DNA from: an uncultured Bacteroidales bacterium
GTDB lineage: Bacteria > Bacteroidota > Bacteroidia > Bacteroidales > UBA932
Direction of reading: 5' to 3'
Assembly: GCA_934717185.1 (NCBI GenBank)
Contig: CAKUYQ010000008.1
Span: forward strand, 1-64,000
DNA length: 64,000 nucleotides
Shown: piece after piece, positions 52,229 to 59,524 of the stretch
Numbering within the stretch: the stretch's first letter is position 1
How the letters are laid out: the number at the start of each line of letters is the position of its first letter
The notes under the pieces: generated by a model
Seen by the model: only the letters and a program-made list of their open reading frames with translations
Database searches by the model: none
Told to the model about the DNA's origin: nothing
Made by a program: the position numbers and the translations under genes

Positions 52229-52412
52229 ATATATCAGCTTTGGCTTTAGCGTTGGCCTTAGTTTAGTTTAAAGTGTAAAGTTTATAGTTTATTGTTAGTT
52301 TATCAGCTTTAGCTATGGCCTTGGCTTTGGCTTTCTTTACTCTCAATACCCTCTTTACCTTCTCTACCTAAAAAAAGTGCCAATGCTAACGCTAACGCCA
52401 AAGTTTTTTTAT
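52229..52412. repeat. Hexamer tract (GGCTTT/AGCGTT and GCTAAC units) before the men cluster
   Basis: CAGCTTTGGCTTTAGCGTTGG, split as CAGCTTTGG and CTTTAGCGTT, opens the tract; GGCCTTGGCTTTGGCTTT and AATGCTAACGCTAACGCC follow, with a TTTACTCTC..CCTCTTTACC nonamer part between. Units occur in both orientations within one tract, so it can fold on itself. It fills most of the 52109-52428 gap. Confidence 0.65.
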
Positions 52413-52428
52413 ATAAAAATTATTTAAT

Positions 52429-52860
52429 ATGAGTTTTAATAAATTTACTTTAGAAGAATATAATGCTACATCCAAAAATACTTTAATGGATAATATAGGT
52501 ATTGAGTATACTCTTGTGGAGGAGGGCAGGGTAGAGGCTGTTATGCCGGTTGACAACCGTAATTGCCAGCCTTTTAGTGTGTTGCATGGAGGTGCTACAT
52601 TATCGCTTGCAGAGACAGTTGCCGGCCTTGGTTCATTGGTATATTGTGCAGAAAATCAGTTGGCTGTTGGTATGCAGATTAGCGGAAGCCATGTTTCATC
52701 TGCACCTGTTGGCGATACCGTCCACGCAATAGCTACAATTATCCATAAGGGGCACAAAACGCATGTGTGGAATGTGGATATATTTACATCTTCCAATAAA
52801 TTGGTATCTACGGTAAGGGTAACAAACAGCATAATAGAGAGGAGACAGAATGGATATTGA
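52429..52860 (+). CDS. Hotdog-fold acyl-CoA thioesterase (PaaI type), likely DHNA-CoA hydrolase
   Basis: 143 aa. HGGATLSLAETVAG (about 46-59) is the PaaI/4HBT active-site helix with the catalytic Glu; VGMQISGSHV is the following strand. As the first gene of the menaquinone cluster, overlapping menF by 11 bp, it most likely hydrolyses 1,4-dihydroxy-2-naphthoyl-CoA made by MenB (MenI role). Confidence 0.85.
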   Translation: MSFNKFTLEEYNATSKNTLMDNIGIEYTLVEEGRVEAVMPVDNRNCQPFSVLHGGATLSLAETVAGLGSLVYCAENQLAVGMQISGSHVSSAPVGDTVHAIATIIHKGHKTHVWNVDIFTSSNKLVSTVRVTNSIIERRQNGY

Positions 52861-53947
52861 ATCTATTGAAAACAAACTGCTAAAGGTTGTAGGTGGTGCC
52901 GATTCTTACGCAATATGGAAAAATCCGGGTGAAGCATTTATCCATATTTTGTGCGGTAAAAGTGTTACCTTTAATTCGGTAAGGGATTTAGGCATGCGTA
53001 GCGGGTTTGCAATTGCTCCATTTAGCGCAGATGCAGATTGTAATGTTATTGTTATTGAGCATGACTGTCAATTTGAAAGTATTAAAATAGATGAGCTTGA
53101 ATGCTTAAAAGCATGTAAATCCATAAGCTGCCCGGAAATCGAAGAACTTAAAAGTTTAGGTGATAATAAACCGGAGAGTCTGTATAGGGAAAGGTTTGGG
53201 ATATTCCATAGTGCCGTAAGCAATGGAAGATTTAAAAAGTTGGTGCTTTCGAGAAAAAAAACAATTAAATTTGGTAAAGATTTTTCTGCATTGAAAGCTT
53301 TTTATACAGCCTGTATCACTTATGGTGATTCCTATGTATATCTGTATAATACGCCCCATACGGGGATGTGGATTGGAGCTACTCCTGAGGTTTTGTTAAG
53401 CGTTAATGGTACAAATTGTACAACTGTAGCCTTAGCAGGAACCAAGCTTTGTAACAATAATCTGCTTCCCGACAAATGGGACTCAAAGAACAGAGCCGAA
53501 CAAAATTTGGTAGCGGATTATCTGAGAAAAATTGTACGTAATTTTGATTCTGCATTTAAAGAGGATGGCCCTTACCCGGTAAAAGCCGGTAAATTAACAC
53601 ACCTTAAAACCGTTTTTGAGTTTCGCAAGAGGCGGGAGACAGAATTGGGAGAGTTGTTGGAACTTATTCATCCTACACCTGCAGTTTGCGGTTTGCCAAA
53701 GAGAGAGGCTTTAGGTTTTATATTGGAGAATGAGGGGTATAATAGGGGATATTATTCGGGATTTGTCGGGAAGCTGAATATTGAAAACGAGACTCAACTT
53801 TATGTTAACCTGCGATGTATGAATATTTGCGATAATGTTGTTACTTTGTATGCGGGTGGAGGGATTGTAAAAGGGTCTGATGCAGAGGATGAATGGATTG
53901 AGACAGAGCGGAAAATGGCTACGATGCGAGACCTGTTGTATGATTAA
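52850..53947 (+). CDS. menF: Isochorismate synthase
   Basis: 365 aa, chorismate-binding fold. Conserved blocks: YLYNTPHTGMWIGATPEVLL (key part GATPEVLL, about 178), VALAGT (about 194), HLKTVF, HPTPAVCGLPK (about 274) and YSGFVG (about 304). It converts chorismate to isochorismate, the first committed step to menaquinone. Shorter N-terminus than E. coli MenF, normal for Bacteroidetes. Menaquinone use fits the MenD neighbour 8 bp downstream. Confidence 0.92.
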   Translation: MDIESIENKLLKVVGGADSYAIWKNPGEAFIHILCGKSVTFNSVRDLGMRSGFAIAPFSADADCNVIVIEHDCQFESIKIDELECLKACKSISCPEIEELKSLGDNKPESLYRERFGIFHSAVSNGRFKKLVLSRKKTIKFGKDFSALKAFYTACITYGDSYVYLYNTPHTGMWIGATPEVLLSVNGTNCTTVALAGTKLCNNNLLPDKWDSKNRAEQNLVADYLRKIVRNFDSAFKEDGPYPVKAGKLTHLKTVFEFRKRRETELGELLELIHPTPAVCGLPKREALGFILENEGYNRGYYSGFVGKLNIENETQLYVNLRCMNICDNVVTLYAGGGIVKGSDAEDEWIETERKMATMRDLLYD

Positions 53948-53955
53948 TGTGATTT

Positions 53956-55713
53956 ATGTTTACAGACAAGAAAAATATACTCCAATTACTTGCTGTTTTA
54001 AAGGGATTTGGAATAAGCAAGGTGGTTCTTTGCCCTGGGAGCAGGAATATACCTTTGGTCCGCTCTTTCTTATCTGAACCTTTCTTTAAATGTTATTCGG
54101 TTACAGATGAGAGAAGTGCAGGCTTTTTTGCTATAGGTATTTCACTGAGTGGGTACAAAGGGGCGGAACCTGTTGTTGTATGCTGTACTTCGGGGTCGGC
54201 TGTTGCAAATCTTTATCCAGCTGTGGCTGAGGCATATTACCAGAATATTCCGCTTATAATTGTGTCTGCAGACAGACCTGTGGAGTGGATTGGGCAAATG
54301 GATGGACAGACATTACCTCAACCCGGAGTTTTTGGAAGTCTTGTTAAAAGAGCTGTTGATCTTCCTGTTGTTAACAGTATGGCCGATGAGTGGTACTGCA
54401 ACAGGCTCGTGAATGAAGCGCTTCTTGAATTAAATCATTGTGGAGTTGGGCCTGTACAGATAAATATCCCGACAGATGAACCATTATTTAATTTTAATAC
54501 AGCTGTTTTACCGGTTGCAAGGGTGATTAGAAGATATGGGGATGGGAAAAACAGTTTTGGAAATTTGGAAACCGTAGAGGAGTTGGTTGGCAGGGCTTGC
54601 AATTTTGAGAAGAGAATGATCATTTGCGGACAGATGCCCCCTTCTGCTTTTGATTGTGATTCCATTAATAAATTAAAAGACTCTTTTGCCTGTATAAGTG
54701 AACAGCTTGGCAATAATGTTTTTGATGATAGTGCTTTGCACAATTTTGATCTTGCACTGTACACAATGGGTGATACACAGAAAGAGTTTTATACACCTGA
54801 TCTGTTGATTACTTTAGGCGGTCATATTGTTTCTAAGCGTTTAAAGAACTTTTTACGTAAATATAAACCCAGGGAGCATTGGCATATATCTTTAGGAGGA
54901 GAGGTTGCAGATCTCTATTGTTCGCTTACCGCTGTGATTGAGATGGATCCTGTGCGTTTTTTGAATATGTTGGTTGAGCAGGAGAGTATATTGGCCGGTA
55001 CGATGCATGATTATTGTAAATTACAACATTTTATTCATAAATGGAGGGCCTACTGTTCTGCACTTCCGGCTCCGCATTTTGATTATTCCCAGATGGGGGC
55101 AATTGAGATGTTAATTGAAAATTTACCTTTTGACTCTGCACTTCATATTTCAAACAGCTCATCTGTGAGATATGCGCAAATGTTTAATTTGCACAGAAGT
55201 ATAAAGGTATTTTGCAACAGAGGAACAAATGGAATAGAGGGGTCTTTGTCGTCTGCTGTTGGATTTGCAGCCTGTTCCGGACATCTTAATTTTGTGATAA
55301 TTGGAGACCTTAGCTTCTTTTATGATATGAATTCATTATGGAATCCGCAGTTAAGCGGCAATTTAAGGATAATGATGCTTAACAATGGTGGCGGTGAGAT
55401 ATTTCACTCACTGCCCGGTTTGGATTTGGATGAAAGGGCAAGGTCTTTTATTACGGCAACCCATTCCACCTCTGCTAAAGGATGGGTAGAGGAGCGTGGC
55501 TTTGATTATATTGGGGTTCATAATAATAGTGAACTGAAGGAGGCGTTATTAAAATTTACAAATGTTGAAGAGTGTGAACGTCCAATGTTTATGGAGGTGT
55601 TCACTTTGACCGATGAAGATGTGAGACAGCTAAAAACTTTTTATCATAATTGCAGGAACGGTATAGTTGAGAGTTGTTTTGAAAGATGTAAGTTTGATTT
55701 AAATGGCAATTAA
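53956..55713 (+). CDS. menD: SEPHCHC synthase (2-succinyl-5-enolpyruvyl-6-hydroxy-3-cyclohexene-1-carboxylate synthase)
   Basis: 585-aa thiamine-diphosphate enzyme. VLCPGSRNIPL (about 30), DERSAGFFAIG (catalytic Glu region in the ThDP fold), CCTSGSAVANLYPAVAEAYY and SADRP (about 75-115), NRGTNGIEGSLSSAVG and the ThDP motif IGDLSFFYDMN..NNGGGEIF (about 455-485). It joins isochorismate and 2-oxoglutarate. Normal length. Confidence 0.94.
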   Translation: MFTDKKNILQLLAVLKGFGISKVVLCPGSRNIPLVRSFLSEPFFKCYSVTDERSAGFFAIGISLSGYKGAEPVVVCCTSGSAVANLYPAVAEAYYQNIPLIIVSADRPVEWIGQMDGQTLPQPGVFGSLVKRAVDLPVVNSMADEWYCNRLVNEALLELNHCGVGPVQINIPTDEPLFNFNTAVLPVARVIRRYGDGKNSFGNLETVEELVGRACNFEKRMIICGQMPPSAFDCDSINKLKDSFACISEQLGNNVFDDSALHNFDLALYTMGDTQKEFYTPDLLITLGGHIVSKRLKNFLRKYKPREHWHISLGGEVADLYCSLTAVIEMDPVRFLNMLVEQESILAGTMHDYCKLQHFIHKWRAYCSALPAPHFDYSQMGAIEMLIENLPFDSALHISNSSSVRYAQMFNLHRSIKVFCNRGTNGIEGSLSSAVGFAACSGHLNFVIIGDLSFFYDMNSLWNPQLSGNLRIMMLNNGGGEIFHSLPGLDLDERARSFITATHSTSAKGWVEERGFDYIGVHNNSELKEALLKFTNVEECERPMFMEVFTLTDEDVRQLKTFYHNCRNGIVESCFERCKFDLNGN

Positions 55714-55768
55714 AATGGAAAATATCAAATGACTTATAAATTACAGATAGACAAATATTAGATAAGAT

Positions 55769-56593
55769 ATGGAAAACAAAAGAAAATGGGAAACTATAAA
55801 AGGGTATGAGGATATTCTTTTTGACTACTATAATGGAATAGCCAGAATAACTATAAACAGAGAGCGTTATAGAAATGCATTCACCCCTACAACTACGGCC
55901 GAGATGAGTGATGCTCTAAGAATATGCAGAGAGGAATCCTCTATTTCCGTTGTTGTTATAACCGGTGCGGGAGACAAAGCTTTTTGTAGCGGTGGTGACC
56001 AAAACGTGAAGGGGAGGGGCGGTTATATAGACAAGGCCGGTGTGCCTCGCCTAAGTGTTCTGGATGTTCAGAAACAGATACGCAGCATCCCAAAACCTGT
56101 AATAGCAGCAGTTAACGGATTTGCTATTGGTGGCGGACATGTTCTTCATGTCGTTTGCGACTTAACTATTGCATCTGAGAATGCCATATTCGGGCAGACA
56201 GGCCCCAGAGTGGGAAGTTTTGATGCCGGATTTGGGTCCTCATATTTAGCAAGGGTTGTAGGCCAGAAGAAGGCAAGAGAGATCTGGTTCTTGTGCCGCA
56301 AATATAATGCTCAGGAGGCTTTGGATATGGGGCTTGTAAATAAGGTTGTCTCTTTGTATAAATTAGAGGATGAATATGTGGCATGGTCAGAGGAGATGAT
56401 GCAACTTAGTCCGTTGGCTCTTAGAATGATAAAGGCCGGCTTGAATGCTGAATTGGATGGGCAGGCCGGTATTCAGGAGCTAGCAGGTGATGCAACTATG
56501 CTGTACTATATGACAGATGAGGCACAGGAGGGGAAGGAGGCTTTTTTGGAGAAGAGAAGGCCGGATTTTTCAAAGTATCCTAAGCTACCATAA
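55769..56593 (+). CDS. menB: 1,4-dihydroxy-2-naphthoyl-CoA synthase
   Basis: 274-aa crotonase-fold enzyme. FCSGGDQNVKG (about 72-82), GFAIGGGHVLHVVCDLTIA (about 116-134, oxyanion hole) and GQTGPRVGSFDAGFGSSYLAR (key GPRVGSFDAGFG) are the MenB signature. It cyclises OSB-CoA to DHNA-CoA. It lies 55 bp after menD; a 327-bp structured gap separates it from menC. Confidence 0.95.
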   Translation: MENKRKWETIKGYEDILFDYYNGIARITINRERYRNAFTPTTTAEMSDALRICREESSISVVVITGAGDKAFCSGGDQNVKGRGGYIDKAGVPRLSVLDVQKQIRSIPKPVIAAVNGFAIGGGHVLHVVCDLTIASENAIFGQTGPRVGSFDAGFGSSYLARVVGQKKAREIWFLCRKYNAQEALDMGLVNKVVSLYKLEDEYVAWSEEMMQLSPLALRMIKAGLNAELDGQAGIQELAGDATMLYYMTDEAQEGKEAFLEKRRPDFSKYPKLP

Positions 56594-56690
56594 TTGGCTT
56601 TGGCGTTAGCTATTTTTAAAGGTAAAGAAAGTAAAGAGGGTATGGAGAGTAAAGAAAGCTAAAGCCAATGCAAACGCTAAACTAATTAAA
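56594..56690. repeat. Hexamer/nonamer tract after menB
   Basis: GGCTTTGGCGTTAGC, then AAAGAAAGTAAAGAGGGTA units, then GCTAAAGCCAATGC. The end units are roughly inverted to the first ones. Confidence 0.55.
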
Positions 56691-56710
56691 AACAGTTTTA
56701 TCCTCCATGC

Positions 56711-56867
56711 CAATCAACTGCTTATGCCTTCAATCAGCTTGAAACGGCTGAGTCGTCCCTTTTAGTATGCTTTGCATCCTAACAGTCCTTCAACAGACGC
56801 CGTTTCTTATAAGCTGCTTTTGGCAATCGCTGTTCAGTTGATTGACAAGTCGATTGCAACTTTTTTT
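56711..56867 (+). ncRNA. Candidate structured RNA between menB and menC
   Basis: Nested stems: CAATCAACTG (56711-56720) with CAGTTGATTG (56835-56844); CAGCTT-GAAACGGC (56735-56748) with GCCGTTTC-TTAT-AAGCTG (56799-56816), 14 bp with one 4-nt bulge. A competing 3' hairpin, GCAATCG (56823-56829) with CGATTGC (56851-56857), is followed by seven T (terminator-like) and overlaps the outer stem. This is the shape of a riboswitch/attenuator or a 6S-like RNA. With the tract before it, it explains the 56594-56920 gap. Confidence 0.45.
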
Positions 56868-56920
56868 AATAATAAATTTATGATAAAGCTTGTGCTAAGG
56901 CTTATGTTAGATTGAGTTTT

Positions 56921-57946
56921 ATGTTAAGGTTTGAGATTATTCCAAAAAGATTGTTCTTTAAGCAACCAGCCGGAACATCGCGTGGAGTGTATAACACAAG
57001 AGATATAAGATTGTTAAAGTTCTATGACAGTTGTGTGCCACATATAGTAGGGTTGGGGGAATGTGCTCCTCTGCTAAATCTAAGTTGTGACGATATTCCC
57101 GATTATGATGCAATTCTTAATGACTTTTGTAATAGAACTATTGCAGATGGTAAAATTCCGTACAACGATGTGAAAAATTATCCATCTATGCTGTTTGGTA
57201 TTGAAACGGCATTAAAGCATCTGCAAAAAGGAGATTACGCTCTTTGGAATACCCCTTTTTCGAGAGGCGAACAGGGCATTCAGATTAACGGTCTTATCTG
57301 GATGGGGGATTACTCAAAGATGTTAGAGCAGATAGAGGTAAAAATGGAGCAGGGCTTCAGATGCATAAAGTTAAAGATAGGAGCAATAAATTTTGATGAT
57401 GAGCTTAAGCTCTTAAAACTGATCCGTTCCCATTTTTCCTCTAATGAGGTAGAACTTAGGGTTGATGCTAACGGCGCTTTTTATCCTTCCGATGCGTTGG
57501 AAAAGTTAAAACGGCTCTCCGAATTTGAACTACATTCAATAGAGCAACCTATTAAGGCAGGACAATATGAAGCAATGGCACAGTTAACGCAGCAAAGTCC
57601 TCTTCCTATTGCCTTGGATGAAGAACTAATAGGAAAGAATAGCATGGAGAACAAAATTAATTTATTAGATAGCGTCAAGCCACAATATATTGTCCTAAAG
57701 CCATCTTTACATGGCGGATTCAAAGGGAGTGAGGAGTGGATTGGTTTAGCGGATGAACGAAATATAGGGTGGTGGGTAACATCTGCATTAGAGTCTAATA
57801 TAGGACTTAATGCAATTGCACAATGGTGTGCCACATTAGATAATCCTCTTCCGCAAGGGCTTGGAACAGGAGCGCTGTACACGAATAATATTGATATGCC
57901 TTTATCTGTTATTGGGGATTGTCTGTGGTATGGTAATAGTTTATAG
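56921..57946 (+). CDS. menC: o-succinylbenzoate synthase
   Basis: 341 aa from the ATG at 56921 (TTG 56912 rejected). Enolase-superfamily residues: CIKLKIG with the catalytic Lys (about 147-153), LRVDANGAF (metal Asp), HSIEQPI (metal Glu), ALDEEL (metal Asp), YIVLKPSLHGG with the second Lys (about 247). It dehydrates SHCHC to o-succinylbenzoate. No menH gene is seen beside it. Confidence 0.93.
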   Translation: MLRFEIIPKRLFFKQPAGTSRGVYNTRDIRLLKFYDSCVPHIVGLGECAPLLNLSCDDIPDYDAILNDFCNRTIADGKIPYNDVKNYPSMLFGIETALKHLQKGDYALWNTPFSRGEQGIQINGLIWMGDYSKMLEQIEVKMEQGFRCIKLKIGAINFDDELKLLKLIRSHFSSNEVELRVDANGAFYPSDALEKLKRLSEFELHSIEQPIKAGQYEAMAQLTQQSPLPIALDEELIGKNSMENKINLLDSVKPQYIVLKPSLHGGFKGSEEWIGLADERNIGWWVTSALESNIGLNAIAQWCATLDNPLPQGLGTGALYTNNIDMPLSVIGDCLWYGNSL

Positions 57947-57954
57947 TTTATAGA

Positions 57955-58078
57955 GGGCGTTAGCGTTAGCATTAGCGATTTATAATAAAAGTATAGAAAG
58001 TATAGATGGTATAGAAAGTAAAGAGGATAATCTTAATTAGCTAAGGTCAAGGCCAAAGCTAAAGCTAAAGCAGATAAA
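57955..58078. repeat. Hexamer/nonamer tract between menC and menE
   Basis: GGCGTTAGCGTTAGCATTAGC, split as GGCGTTAGC and GTTAGCATTAGC, then AGAAAGTATAGATGGTATAG-like nonamers, then AAGGCCAAAGCTAAAGCTAAAGC (hexamer GCTAAA repeated). It ends 12 bp before the menE start. Confidence 0.65.
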
Positions 58079-58089
58079 CTACAAAGGGT

Positions 58090-59187
58090 ATGTCGCAGAA
58101 TAAATATAACAGTCTGTTTGTGAATGGTAAGTTGGTTACCAAAGAGCTGCTCTCAAAAATGAGAGTGGATGAGTTTGCATGTGGTTCAGCTATTATGGCA
58201 GATTTATACAGCTTTCTTGTGGAGTGGTTTAATGACAAGTCATACGTAATGGTACAGACCTCCGGTTCAACAGGTAAACCAAAGAGTATGAAGGCCAATA
58301 AACAGCAGATGATTAGCAGCGCATCTATAACATGCAGTTATTTAAGCCTGAAGCGTGGAGACAGTGCTCTACTCTGTATGCCTCTAAAATACATTGCAGG
58401 AAAAATGATGGTGGTTAGAGCTATGGTTGCTGAGTTTAATCTTATGGTAATTGAACCGTGTAGTCATCCCTTAAAAGGCATTGAATCGCATATAGATTTT
58501 GCAGCTATGATCCCAATGCAGGTTATCTGTTCATTAGGAGTTTCACAAGAGAAAGAATCGCTTGCAAAATTATCCAACTTAATTATTGGAGGCGGGGCTA
58601 TAGATACGGAATTAGCAAAGTCTTTAGAGGATCTCCCCGGGAACATCTACTCTACATACGGAATGACCGAAACGCTTTCACATATAGCTCTGCGTAAGCT
58701 AAACGGAGACGATAAAAGCGAGTATTACACTCCATTTCCAACTGTATCTCTTTCTCTTTCCAAAGAAAATACTCTAATTATCGAAGCTCCGTTAGTGTGT
58801 GATAAAAAGTTGATTACCAACGATATTGTAGAACTTCTACCCAACGGCCAATTTAAAATTATGGGTAGAAAAGACAATACCATAAACAGCGGTGGAATAA
58901 AGATTCAGGCAGAAACTGTAGAGGCCAAGTTAAGCACAAGAATCAACATCCCTTTTGCCATTACCTCTATTCCCGACAAAACACTTGGTGAGGCTGTTGC
59001 CCTTGTTATAGAGCAGAGGGATAATTGCAATCATCTCTCTGTGCCGGAGATAGAAAAAATCTGCAAAGAGGTTTTATGCAAGTATGAACGCCCTAAACGA
59101 ATTATTTACGTAAACAAATTGCCGTTAACTGAAACAGGAAAGATTTGCAGAGCTGAATTAAGTAATCTTAAAAAAATAACTTGGTAA
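58090..59187 (+). CDS. menE: o-succinylbenzoate-CoA ligase
   Basis: 365-aa acyl-adenylate-forming enzyme, short as in other Bacteroidetes. P-loop TSGSTGKPKSM (about 57-67), YSTYGMTETLSH (about 194-205), GRKDNTINSGGIKI (about 259-272) and the catalytic Lys in LPLTETGKICR (about 350). It makes OSB-CoA for MenB. The last eight codons and the stop (from 59161) are formed by repeat element R5, so the original C-terminus has been replaced by SNLKKITW. Confidence 0.93.
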   Translation: MSQNKYNSLFVNGKLVTKELLSKMRVDEFACGSAIMADLYSFLVEWFNDKSYVMVQTSGSTGKPKSMKANKQQMISSASITCSYLSLKRGDSALLCMPLKYIAGKMMVVRAMVAEFNLMVIEPCSHPLKGIESHIDFAAMIPMQVICSLGVSQEKESLAKLSNLIIGGGAIDTELAKSLEDLPGNIYSTYGMTETLSHIALRKLNGDDKSEYYTPFPTVSLSLSKENTLIIEAPLVCDKKLITNDIVELLPNGQFKIMGRKDNTINSGGIKIQAETVEAKLSTRINIPFAITSIPDKTLGEAVALVIEQRDNCNHLSVPEIEKICKEVLCKYERPKRIIYVNKLPLTETGKICRAELSNLKKITW

Positions 59188-59319
59188 TCTTTAATTGTCT
59201 TTTCGGTCTATATTTCTTTTCTCATCAGTCATGTGCCACCGGCACACTCCATCTTCAAAAAGAGATCCATCCTCAAAAATACTGCTAAATCTTTACCAAC
59301 TTATTTTTTAACGCTTACT
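59161..59319 (+). repeat. Palindromic element R5 (159 bp, with 51-bp insert)
   Basis: Begins inside menE with AGTAATCTTAAAAAAATAAC and ends in AACGCTTACT. A 51-bp insert sits between ..TTTCTC and CTCAAAAATAC.. of the core; CTC is at both borders. The insert has two small hairpins (GTGCC/GGCAC and ATCT/AGAT). This copy's gene-facing end points back into menE rather than to a downstream start. Confidence 0.85.
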
Positions 59320-59376
59320 AAAGGAAATTATTACATAGACAGATTTTTTATTAATATCTTATAATTTGACTGCAAA

Positions 59377-59499
59377 ATGCAGTATATTTGTTATGATATT
59401 ACAGATGAGATTTTAGCTGTTAGAAAATTAAAAAAAGATGGCAATGGTGTACGCGGTTGTTGTGACACCTGCACAAATGTTAGAGATAATTTTGAATGA
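59377..59499 (+). CDS. Possible 40-aa Cys-containing small protein
   Basis: A 40-codon frame between R5 and rmuC, starting MQYICYD and ending near GCCDTCTN..NFE; four Cys, three of them clustered. The amino acid usage looks protein-like, but the frame is short and no ribosome-binding signal or homologue can be shown. With R5 and one TTGTCGGGAA (59504) it accounts for the 59188-59524 gap. Confidence 0.25.
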   Translation: MQYICYDITDEILAVRKLKKDGNGVRGCCDTCTNVRDNFE

Positions 59500-59524
59500 A
59501 TAATTGTCGGGAAAAAAATAATCA

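Noticed and set aside
7419..59319. Leader elements as remnants of a transposase-encoding insertion sequence
   Set aside because: The longest copy is 159 bp, none contains a reading frame, and no transposase is in the window. A MITE origin stays possible, but the fixed orientation to genes argues for function.
24577..59319. Invertible (phase-variable) promoters of the Bacteroides type
   Set aside because: The inverted arms are imperfect, the interval is short, all leader copies have the same orientation to their genes, and no invertase gene is present. Not excluded, but unsupported.
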